5,384 nt of DNA, from the NCBI GenBank assembly GCA_016784945.1, contig JADHTP010000228.1, positions 1 to 5,384 on the forward strand, in the 5' to 3' direction. The position numbers and the translations under genes were made by a program. Below the pieces are notes generated by a model that saw only the letters and a program-made list of their open reading frames with translations, was not told where the DNA came from and did not search any database. Shown here one piece after another: positions 1 through 5,384 of this stretch (its first letter is position 1; each line of letters starts with the position of its first letter). This stretch comes from Deltaproteobacteria bacterium. GTDB taxonomy: Bacteria > Myxococcota_A > UBA9042 > DTJE01.

Positions 1-271
1 TACCGTCCAGGTAGTGGTGGATCAGCGTCTCCAGGACCCGTTTCTGAACCGCCGGGGACGCCCCCGCGGCCCGACGCGCCACCTGCCTGAAGAAATCCGC
101 CTCCTGTTCTGACGTCGACGGAGCCCCTTCCATCCGCCGGCGCTCGTGGTACAGGACGTCGCCGATGACCTCGTGCACGCCGTCGGCAAATCGATCGTCG
201 CAATCCTGGAGCACCCGTCGAAGGGTTTGCGACCTCAACGTCGCACGGTCTTCGGACAACATCTCCAGCAT
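1..271 (-). CDS. N-terminal 90 residues of an unidentified protein, possibly a PlsB/PlsC-type glycerolipid acyltransferase (partial)
   Basis: An open frame on the minus strand starts at the ATG at 271-269 and runs uninterrupted off the left edge, giving 90 residues. The start is supported by AGAGG at 285-281 (9 nt spacing) and GGAG at 279-276, and by a promoter-like sequence upstream. The protein begins MLEMLSEDRATLRSQ. It is rich in Arg, Glu and Asp, with helical character, and has no signal peptide or membrane segment. The segment EVIGDVLYHERRRME (residues 35-49) followed by a helical stretch ending LETLIHHYLDG resembles, from memory, the N-terminal region of 1-acyl-sn-glycerol-3-phosphate acyltransferase-like proteins of Deltaproteobacteria. 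The catalytic HX4D motif would lie outside the window, so the function is only a suggestion. An alternative start is the Met codon at 262. That this is a real gene is much surer than its identity. Confidence 0.6.
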   Translation of the reverse strand, partial: MLEMLSEDRATLRSQTLRRVLQDCDDRFADGVHEVIGDVLYHERRRMEGAPSTSEQEADFFRQVARRAAGASPAVQKRVLETLIHHYLDG

Positions 272-280
272 GGATCTCCG

Positions 281-285
281 CCTCT
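281..285 (-). promoter_or_regulatory. Ribosome binding site of the divergent minus-strand gene
   Basis: On the minus strand AGAGG lies 9 nt before the ATG at 271, and a second purine block GGAG (279-276) lies 4 nt before it. Together they favour 271 over the in-frame ATG at 262 as the start. Confidence 0.5.
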
Positions 286-311
286 CGATTCGTACCGGTC
301 TTTCGGCCCTG

Positions 312-339
312 CCTATCAGAACCCGTCCCGGGATGTCAA
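312..339 (-). promoter_or_regulatory. Candidate sigma70-type promoter of the divergent minus-strand gene
   Basis: On the minus strand a perfect TTGACA (339-334) is followed after 16 nt by GATAGG (317-312), which matches the -10 consensus at 3 of 6 positions. Transcription would start near 305, about 35 nt before the ATG at 271 and just upstream of the Shine-Dalgarno. The -35 is strong and the -10 weak, so this is a plausible but unproven promoter. Confidence 0.4.
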
Positions 340-349
340 CGTTCCATTG

Positions 350-358
350 CCCCCCCCC
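350..358. repeat. Nine-base C homopolymer in the divergent intergenic region
   Basis: An uninterrupted run of nine C lies between the two divergent genes, 10 nt beyond the -35 candidate of the minus-strand gene. It is the longest homopolymer I noticed in the window. Such tracts can slip during replication or be miscounted in sequencing. No function can be read from the sequence. Confidence 0.7.
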
Positions 359-449
359 GAAGGACCCCACCCGCCCGTCCAGCAGGAGACCGTTTAAAGG
401 GGCTTTGCAAGGGCCCTCGAAGGGAACCGTCAAAATACCCCACAATCGC

Positions 450-478
450 TTTACTGGCAGCCATTTTCATGGTAAGTT
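450..478 (+). promoter_or_regulatory. Weak candidate promoter for gyrB
   Basis: TTTACT (450-455, 4 of 6 to the -35 consensus) and TAAGTT (473-478, 3 of 6 to the -10 consensus) are 17 nt apart and would start transcription about 35-40 nt before the gyrB ATG at 523. The match is poor, so the real promoter may lie elsewhere in 360-500. I found no better pair on the plus strand. Confidence 0.2.
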
Positions 479-509
479 TCGTCCGGCTTTTCACGGTACC
501 TTTTTTCGT

Positions 510-514
510 AGAGG
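510..514 (+). promoter_or_regulatory. Ribosome binding site that fixes the gyrB start
   Basis: AGAGG lies 8 nt before the ATG at 523. The in-frame upstream ATG at 469 has no comparable purine stretch before it, so this site decides in favour of the shorter 820-residue protein. Confidence 0.7.
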
Positions 515-522
515 CAGATAAG

Positions 523-2985
523 ATGACCACGGACGAGCAGGGCACGATTCTACCCCTTGCGGACCTCAACGGTTCCGGCAGCTACGACGCCGATCGCATC
601 AAGCTTCTGAAGGGTCTTGAGGCCGTTCGGACCCGCCCAGGCATGTATATCGGTGATACGGACGACGGCTCCGGTCTGCACCACATGGTGTTCGAGGTGG
701 TGGACAATTCCATCGACGAGGCCCTTGCCGGAGCCTGCACCAAGGTGACCATCGCCATCCACAACGACCAGACGGTGACCATAGAGGATGACGGACGGGG
801 CATTCCCGTGGGCATGCACTCGGAGACGGGCCGTTCCGCCGCCGAAGTCGTCATGACCGAGCTTCACGCGGGCGGCAAGTTCGACCACGACAGCTACAAG
901 GTGTCGGGTGGCCTGCACGGCGTGGGCGTGTCCGTGGTCAACGCCCTGTCCGAATCGCTCCGCCTGGAGGTCCGCCGGGACGGGGGCGTCTGGGTCCAGG
1001 AATACGACAAGGGCATCCCGAAGGCGCCCATGCGCAAGGTCGGCAAGTCCGGTCGCACGGGGACCCTGGTCACCTTCAAGCCCGATCCCGATGTCTTTGC
1101 CAAGACCATCTTTTCTTTCGACATCCTGTCGCAACGTCTTCGCGAACTGAGCTACCTCAATCCTGGTCTGTCCATCATTATCGAAGACGAGCGGGACGAG
1201 GGGCGCAAGCACAGTTTCCACTTCGAGGGCGGCATCGTCTCCTTCGTGGAGCACCTGAACCGGCACAAGACCATCATCCACCCCCAGCCTGTTTTCATCA
1301 AGGCGTCACGTCCCGAGGCGGACGTGGAGGCTGCCCTCCAGTGGAACGACGGGTTCCAGGAAACCATGTTCTGCTTCACCAACACCATCCATAACCGGGA
1401 CGGCGGGACCCATGTTGCCGGCTTCCGCGCGGCGTTGACCCGCACCATCAACAACTATGCCGAATCCGAAAGCCTGTACAAGAACTACAAGGGCACCCTG
1501 GCGGGGGACGACGTGCGTGAAGGTCTCACCGTGGTCCTGTCGGTGAAGTGTCACGACCCCAAGTTCTCGTCCCAGACCAAGGACAAACTGGTGTCCTCCG
1601 AGGTGCGCGGCGCCGTGGAAAGCGCCGTGGGCGAGGGACTGGCCGATTTCTTCGAACGGAATCCGCAGATCGCCCGATCCATCGTGGGCAAGACCCTGGA
1701 TGCCGCCCGTGCCCGGGATGCGGCCCGCCGCGCCCGCGAGATGGTGCGACGCAAGGGTGTCCTGGACGGGGCATCCCTGCCCGGCAAGCTGGCGGACTGC
1801 CAGGAAAGAGATCCGGCCAAGGCCGAAATCTTCATCGTCGAGGGTGATTCAGCCGGCGGTTCCGCCAAGCAGGGCCGGGATCGGGCCACCCAGGCCATCC
1901 TTCCCCTGAGAGGCAAGATCCTCAACGTGGAGAAATCCCGCTTCGACAAGATGCTGGAAAGCCAGGAGATCGTGACCCTTATTACGGCTCTGGGCACCGG
2001 CATAGGACCGGATTCCTTCGACATCGACAAGCTTCGCTATCACAAGATCGTCATCATGACCGATGCCGACGTGGACGGGCTCCACATCCGGACGCTTCTT
2101 CTGACGTTCTTCTTCCGGCAGATGCCCGAGGTCATCCAGCGAGGCTACCTGTACATTGCCCAGCCCCCGCTGTTCAAGGTGAAACGGGGCCGCAAGGAAG
2201 TCTATCAGAAGGACGAAAAGGCCTTGATGGACTTCGTCATCAGCAACGGGGCTTCCGGTCTCAGCCTGCAGCCCGCCGGCGACCTGGTGCCCTGGACGGC
2301 CCGTGACATGAAGGCCTACCTCCTGAAGGTCCAGTCTTCGGACCGGCTCTGCGAAAGCATTGATCGGCGCGTGGATTCCCGTGTCTTCCAGGCCTGTTTC
2401 TACGAGGACGACCTGGAATTCGAGCAGATGCAGTCCGCCAAGGGTCTCAAGGCCCTGCAGAAGCGCATCAAGTCCTACATGGAAGAGTTCCACCCCGATT
2501 CCGTGCCCCTTGAAATGTCTTCCGAGCTGGACGAGGAATACGACGCCCGCCGGCTGGTAGTCGTCAGCCGCCGGAACGGACTCCCGGTGCGGACCAACGT
2601 GGGTTACAGGAGCCTCATTCGCCCGGACGTCAAGGAACTGCGACGGATCTACGCGGAACTTCGTCGCCTGGGTTCCTGGCCCTACCAGCTCACCGTGGAC
2701 GACGAGGAGCGCACCATCAAGCTGCCCGCCGAGCTGTTGGATCTGGTCCTTACCCGCGGTCAGAAGGGACTATCCATCCAGCGGTACAAGGGTCTTGGTG
2801 AAATGAATCCCGACCAATTGTGGGATACCACCATGAACGTCGAAACAAGGTCCTTGCTGAAGGTCAACGTGGAGGATCTCGTCAATGCTGGCGAGACCTT
2901 CACCCTCCTCATGGGCGACCTCGTTGAACCCCGGCGTGAGTTCATCACCAGCAATGCTCTCTCGGTCCGGAACCTCGACGTCTGA
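523..2985 (+). CDS. gyrB: DNA gyrase subunit B
   Basis: This is the ATPase subunit of type IIA topoisomerase. With GyrA it introduces negative supercoils using ATP, in the cytoplasm on the nucleoid. The protein has 820 residues (E. coli GyrB has 804), with almost constant +16 numbering relative to E. coli through the Toprim domain. The GHKL ATPase domain shows the catalytic E58 and N62 (EVVDNSIDEA), DDGRGIP at 89-95 and GGLHGVGVSVVNALS at 129-143. The coumarin-contact positions R152 and T181 match E. coli R136 and T165. The QTK loop lysine is K353. The Toprim domain has EGDSAGG at 440-446 and DADVDG at 514-519 (D514, D516, D518 for Mg2+). R463 occupies the E. coli K447 position. A Gram-negative-type insertion of about 170 residues precedes QRYKGLGEMNP at 753-763. 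The C-terminus, with NALSVRNLDV, is gyrase-like rather than ParE-like. An ATG at 469 would add 18 residues with no family support. It heads a probable three-gene operon. Confidence 0.98.
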   Translation: MTTDEQGTILPLADLNGSGSYDADRIKLLKGLEAVRTRPGMYIGDTDDGSGLHHMVFEVVDNSIDEALAGACTKVTIAIHNDQTVTIEDDGRGIPVGMHSETGRSAAEVVMTELHAGGKFDHDSYKVSGGLHGVGVSVVNALSESLRLEVRRDGGVWVQEYDKGIPKAPMRKVGKSGRTGTLVTFKPDPDVFAKTIFSFDILSQRLRELSYLNPGLSIIIEDERDEGRKHSFHFEGGIVSFVEHLNRHKTIIHPQPVFIKASRPEADVEAALQWNDGFQETMFCFTNTIHNRDGGTHVAGFRAALTRTINNYAESESLYKNYKGTLAGDDVREGLTVVLSVKCHDPKFSSQTKDKLVSSEVRGAVESAVGEGLADFFERNPQIARSIVGKTLDAARARDAARRAREMVRRKGVLDGASLPGKLADCQERDPAKAEIFIVEGDSAGGSAKQGRDRATQAILPLRGKILNVEKSRFDKMLESQEIVTLITALGTGIGPDSFDIDKLRYHKIVIMTDADVDGLHIRTLLLTFFFRQMPEVIQRGYLYIAQPPLFKVKRGRKEVYQKDEKALMDFVISNGASGLSLQPAGDLVPWTARDMKAYLLKVQSSDRLCESIDRRVDSRVFQACFYEDDLEFEQMQSAKGLKALQKRIKSYMEEFHPDSVPLEMSSELDEEYDARRLVVVSRRNGLPVRTNVGYRSLIRPDVKELRRIYAELRRLGSWPYQLTVDDEERTIKLPAELLDLVLTRGQKGLSIQRYKGLGEMNPDQLWDTTMNVETRSLLKVNVEDLVNAGETFTLLMGDLVEPRREFITSNALSVRNLDV

Positions 2986-3009
2986 CGTTTTGGAACCGAC
3001 CATTCGGAT

Positions 3010-3696
3010 ATGGGATTGCCCGCGCAAGACCAACCCTACGTCGAGCAGGTGGAAGCGTTCTTCGTGTCCACCATCCGCAAGGGACTCATGCTTCGGGCCG
3101 CCGACGTGGAGGTCATCCGCGACTGGCAGGCCCGCCAGGTGCCCCTGGAAGTCGTACGCCGGGGCATCATCGCAGGTGTGAGGGAGTTCCTCCTTTCGTC
3201 CGATCCCAATGAGCCCATTCCCGCGACTCTCAAGTACTACCGAACCCGTGTCGAATCGGAATACGAGGTCCACCAACGGGCCGTGGAGAGGGGACTGATC
3301 TTCGGCACTTCCATGGATGCCGCTGCCGTCCCTGACCTCCTGGACCGGGCGAAGGACCTGCTGCAGAAATGGACGGCCGACGAGGCGATCGCCACCCGGA
3401 AAGCGGTCTTTGAAGGCGCCCTTGCCCGATTAGGCTCCGCCGACGAGGACGAAAGCACGCTGGCTCTGCTGGAATCCCTTGACGAGTTCATTGCCCAGGC
3501 CCTCATCGAAACCGCGCCCGGCCCCACCGCGGACCGAATCCGTCGGCGCATCGAGCAGGGCCTGCAGGATGCCGTTTCCAGGGGGCTCGGGCGCACCGCC
3601 ATGGACGACGTGGAAAGATCCGCGGTGCTCGAATCCGTGGCCGAGGAATTCGGCTACCTGGGCCTTGTAAAGACGCTTGTAGACACGGCGGCGTAG
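3010..3696 (+). CDS. Helical protein of unknown function, between gyrB and a helicase-loader-like ATPase
   Basis: This 228-residue acidic protein has no cysteine, signal peptide or membrane segment and is predicted by eye to be almost all helical. Residues 11-60 (from VEQVEAFF through GLMLRAADVEVIRDW and VPLEVVRRGIIAGVREF) look like a small compact domain. A Pro-rich linker follows at about 61-72, then long amphipathic helices and a C-terminus around LGRTAMDDVERSAVLES. The N-terminal pattern recalls uncharacterised proteins I associate with Deltaproteobacteria and Acidobacteria, but I know no assigned function. It starts 24 nt after the gyrB stop with only a weak Shine-Dalgarno, and no ATG, GTG or TTG lies earlier in frame, so 3010 is the most upstream start. 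Its TAG is directly followed by the ATG of the next gene, which suggests coupled translation and possibly a joint role with that AAA+ protein. Coding use and GC match the neighbours. Confidence 0.9.
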   Translation: MGLPAQDQPYVEQVEAFFVSTIRKGLMLRAADVEVIRDWQARQVPLEVVRRGIIAGVREFLLSSDPNEPIPATLKYYRTRVESEYEVHQRAVERGLIFGTSMDAAAVPDLLDRAKDLLQKWTADEAIATRKAVFEGALARLGSADEDESTLALLESLDEFIAQALIETAPGPTADRIRRRIEQGLQDAVSRGLGRTAMDDVERSAVLESVAEEFGYLGLVKTLVDTAA

Positions 3697-4518
3697 ATGT
3701 TAAATGAGACCATGGCCTGTAAGTCCTGCAACAAGACCGGTTACGTGACCTTTGCGGGGACGGAAAAGGCCTGTGCCCGTCCCTGCGACTGCATGACGCC
3801 CTGTCCCGTTTGTGGTGACAGCGGCTATGTGCTGAAAGACAGCGATGACGAGGCGGCCACCATGTCGCCCTGTGAATGCCGCGTTCTTCGCCGGCGTATC
3901 GCACTTTTCAACGCCGCCGGACTCCCGGCCGCCATGCACGACCGGACACTCGAGTCTTTCAAGGTCCCGAGGAACGCACCGGGAAACCTGAACGACGTTC
4001 ACGTTCACCTGAAACGGTACCGCACATCCTACAGCGCCCCGGCCGTCAAGGGCCTCCTCCTGAGCGGTCCCCCCGGCACGGGCAAGACCCACCTCATTTG
4101 CGCCCTTTTGCGTCATTTCACCCTGGAAATGGGCATCGCGGCCCGTTTCATCGACTTCTTCCACCTGCTGTCCATCCTTCGTTCGTCGTACTCGGAAAGT
4201 TGTTCCGAAGAGGAGATCCTCGGCCCGCTGGTGGAAGTGGAGGTCCTGGCCATCGACGAACTGGGCAAGGGCCGGGCCACGGACTGGGAGGTATCGGTGG
4301 TGGACCAGTTGGTGAGCCGCCGATACAACACGGGCCGCACGGTGCTCGCCACGACCAACTACGAGATGGAATCCGCGCCCTCGGGGCCCGGCGACCGGGG
4401 TAATTCCCGCACCGCACTGTCCGAACGGGTGGGCGAAAGGGTCTTTTCGCGTCTGGTGGAGATGTGCCAGTTCACCTCGGTGAAAGGGCCGGACTACCGC
4501 AAGAGGAACAACAAGTAG
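3697..4518 (+). CDS. DnaC/DnaI/IstB-type AAA+ ATPase with N-terminal duplicated cysteine module, putative replicative helicase loader
   Basis: This is a 273-residue cytoplasmic ATPase. Residues 8-61 hold nine cysteines arranged as two similar units: C8xxC11 with TGYV and C30xC32, then C36xxC39 with SGYV and C59xC61, plus C26. Each probably binds zinc. The AAA+ core follows: Walker A GPPGTGKT at 124-131, Walker B LAIDELGKG at 184-192 (D187, E188), sensor 1 in TTNYE (N221), and a candidate arginine finger R252 in ERVFSRLVEMC. The tail GPDYRKR (264-270) is like DnaC/DnaI proteins. Family members load the replicative helicase, or serve as IS21 transposition helpers (IstB). No IS21 transposase or element ends are nearby, so helicase loading is the better inference. 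The start codon abuts the preceding stop (TAG-ATG). The ATG at 3712 (MACKSC) is a possible alternative, and neither start has a strong Shine-Dalgarno. I give no symbol because orthology to dnaC is not established. Confidence 0.92.
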   Translation: MLNETMACKSCNKTGYVTFAGTEKACARPCDCMTPCPVCGDSGYVLKDSDDEAATMSPCECRVLRRRIALFNAAGLPAAMHDRTLESFKVPRNAPGNLNDVHVHLKRYRTSYSAPAVKGLLLSGPPGTGKTHLICALLRHFTLEMGIAARFIDFFHLLSILRSSYSESCSEEEILGPLVEVEVLAIDELGKGRATDWEVSVVDQLVSRRYNTGRTVLATTNYEMESAPSGPGDRGNSRTALSERVGERVFSRLVEMCQFTSVKGPDYRKRNNK

Positions 4519-4526
4519 CGGCATCG

Positions 4527-4613
4527 ATGGTCTATGGTCGATCATAGGTATCAGATCCCTGTCCGAGATCCCCAACCATCAACCACGGACCATTACCCAT
4601 GGACCATTGACTG
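4527..4613. repeat. Degenerate heptad repeats in inverted halves between convergent genes
   Basis: The left half (4527-4554) reads as four 7-bp units starting ATGGTCT, ATGGTCG and then decaying. The right half (4572-4613) is six 7-bp units with consensus TNNACCA (CCAACCA, TCAACCA, CGGACCA, TTACCCA, TGGACCA, TTGACTG), the reverse complement of the left type. Positions 4527-4537 can pair with 4597-4607 as 11 bp, one of them G-U in plus-strand RNA. The array fills nearly the whole spacer between the ATPase gene and recR. It may act as a two-way transcription barrier, but no T run follows either side. Confidence 0.65.
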
Positions 4614-4616
4614 TCC

Positions 4617-5219
4617 CTACAGCTCTTTCCTGCCGCGCAGGGCCCGCATGAGGGTGACTGCGTCCAGGAACTCGATGCTGCTGCCCATGGGAATCCCCGT
4701 AGCAGGGCGTGTGACCTTCACAGGCAGTCCCTCCAGCATCTTTCTAACGTAGAGCGCCGTGGTCTCGCCTTCCGCGTCGGCACCCGTGGCGAGGATGACC
4801 TCCCGGACGTCCCCGTCCGAGACCCGCTGGACGATCTCCCCTATCCTCAGTTTTTTCGGAGTGATGCCGCGCAGGGCGGATATGGCGCCGCCCAGCACAT
4901 GATAGAGGCCCTGGAAGTCCCCGACCTTTTCCAGCGCCAGCACGACCGCCACGCCTTCCACCACGCAGATCTGATGACCGTCCCGCGCAGGATCACTGCA
5001 GAAGTCGCACAGGTCCCCATCCGACACGAATCCGCACACTGAACAGGGCTTCACGTCCTCGGCCAGCCGATACAGGGTTTCCCCCAATGCCCGTACGCCC
5101 TCCGGAGATCGTTTCATCAGGTTCAGGACGTACCGCATGGCGGTCTTTTCGCCCACACCCGAGAGTTTTCTCAATTCATTGATGAGATTGATGACGGGTT
5201 CGGGCAGGGGACGCGACAT
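4617..5219 (-). CDS. recR: Recombination protein RecR
   Basis: RecR forms rings that bind RecO and RecF and help load RecA onto SSB-coated gaps. The length, 200 residues, is standard. A helix-hairpin-helix is seen at 12-35 with LSGVGEKTAMRY at 19-30. The zinc finger has C59, C62, C71 and C74 (CSVC, CDFC). The Toprim domain begins at ICVVEG (84-89) and contains YHVLGGAIS and EGETTALYV (150-158). The C-terminus shows VTRPATGIPMG and ALRGRKEL, as in the family. Unusual: the normally acidic residue four places after E88 is V92, and the usual ATNPT segment reads ATGAD (144-148). The start at 5219 is supported by AGGAG at 5236-5232, 12 nt upstream and overlapping the end of the preceding gene. It lies 9 nt after probable dnaX, so it is probably co-transcribed with it. 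Confidence 0.96.
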   Translation of the reverse strand: MSRPLPEPVINLINELRKLSGVGEKTAMRYVLNLMKRSPEGVRALGETLYRLAEDVKPCSVCGFVSDGDLCDFCSDPARDGHQICVVEGVAVVLALEKVGDFQGLYHVLGGAISALRGITPKKLRIGEIVQRVSDGDVREVILATGADAEGETTALYVRKMLEGLPVKVTRPATGIPMGSSIEFLDAVTLMRALRGRKEL

Positions 5220-5228
5220 GGGATGGGC

Positions 5229-5384
5229 CTACTCCTCTTTCTTGATTTCCACCACATCGCCACCGAAGGTTCCAAGGGCCTTGTCCACCACGGGCAACTG
5301 TTTGAACAGGTCCAGCATCTCCCTGTCGGTTTTCTGTTCCTTGGGTTTCGGGGATTCTTCGACAGGCGTCGCTGTGGGGGCGGG
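5229..5384 (-). CDS. dnaX: C-terminal 51 residues of a probable DNA polymerase III gamma/tau subunit (partial)
   Basis: An open minus-strand frame enters from the right edge and ends with TAG at 5231-5229. The visible part has a Pro/Ala/Lys-rich linker (PAPTATPVEESPKPKEQK), then a short folded tail around DLFKQLPVVDKALGTFGG followed by DVVEIKKEE. The tail pattern, hydrophobic-PxVxxAL-FGGxVVEI, resembles C-termini of DnaX proteins, and dnaX directly upstream of recR is a common bacterial arrangement. The ATPase part lies outside the window, so the call rests on the tail and the gene order. It would be the clamp-loader subunit linking polymerase to helicase at the fork. Confidence 0.65.
   Translation of the reverse strand, partial: PAPTATPVEESPKPKEQKTDREMLDLFKQLPVVDKALGTFGGDVVEIKKEE

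Noticed and set aside
469..522. Upstream in-frame ATG that would extend GyrB by 18 residues
   Set aside because: It has no Shine-Dalgarno and encodes a hydrophobic stretch without counterpart in GyrB, and a good ribosome site precedes the ATG at 523.
550..1281. 243-codon minus-strand open frame inside gyrB
   Set aside because: It lies opposite the conserved GHKL domain of GyrB and shows only antisense-type composition.
1849..2493. 214-codon minus-strand open frame inside gyrB
   Set aside because: It lies opposite the Toprim domain and insertion of GyrB and has no motif or ribosome site of note.
2983..3012. Stop-codon readthrough fusing GyrB to the next protein, since both share a frame and UGA is followed by C
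   Set aside because: Same frame occurs by chance in one case of three, GyrB ends at its normal family C-terminus, and nothing like a selenocysteine or readthrough element was seen.
3697..4518. IstB helper gene of an IS21 element
   Set aside because: No IstA transposase, terminal inverted repeats or target duplications are visible, and the gene is coupled to a housekeeping operon.
3700..4575. 291-codon open frame on the minus strand, longer than the plus-strand gene it overlaps
   Set aside because: The plus strand encodes clear Walker A, Walker B, sensor and cysteine motifs. The minus frame is His/Gly/Val-rich with no recognisable motif, which is typical of the antisense of a high-GC gene.
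4527..4620. Classical intrinsic terminator between the convergent genes
   Set aside because: The pairing halves are far apart (59-nt loop for the best stem) and no T run follows on either strand.
4534..4752. 72-codon plus-strand open frame spanning the spacer and the end of recR
   Set aside because: It starts within the repeat array, has no ribosome site and is antisense to conserved recR sequence.

Overview
The window looks like a chromosomal housekeeping segment from a GC-rich Gram-negative bacterium. The GyrB carries the long insertion between its Toprim and C-terminal motifs that is typical of Gram-negative gyrases. The zinc-finger DnaC-like ATPase and the dnaX-recR pair resemble what is seen in Deltaproteobacteria in the old sense (Desulfobacterota, Myxococcota and relatives). 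That placement is an inference from gene style and order, made without any database search. I see no IS element, CRISPR array, tRNA or rRNA.

Layout. (1) Positions 1-271, minus strand: the first 90 residues of a gene running off the left edge, possibly a glycerolipid acyltransferase. (2) Positions 272-522: a divergent regulatory region with a good promoter candidate for the minus-strand gene, a 9-base C run, a small hairpin and a weak promoter candidate for gyrB. (3) Positions 523-3696 and on to 4518, plus strand: gyrB, then a 228-residue helical protein of unknown function, then a 273-residue DnaC/IstB-type AAA+ ATPase with an N-terminal cysteine-rich region. The gaps are 24 and 0 nt, so the three are probably one operon. 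(4) Positions 4519-4616: a short spacer between convergent genes, filled by a degenerate 7-bp-period repeat whose two halves are inverted relative to each other. (5) Positions 4617-5384, minus strand: recR preceded by the last 51 codons of what is probably dnaX, 9 nt apart.

The theme is DNA topology, replication and repair. Gyrase B relaxes positive supercoils ahead of forks, the AAA+ protein looks like a replicative helicase loader, DnaX would be the clamp-loader/tau subunit and RecR acts in RecFOR/RecOR gap repair. The most interesting points are the unknown protein tied to the helicase-loader-like ATPase, the duplicated cysteine module of that ATPase, the altered Toprim residues of RecR and the inverted heptad repeats between the convergent operons.
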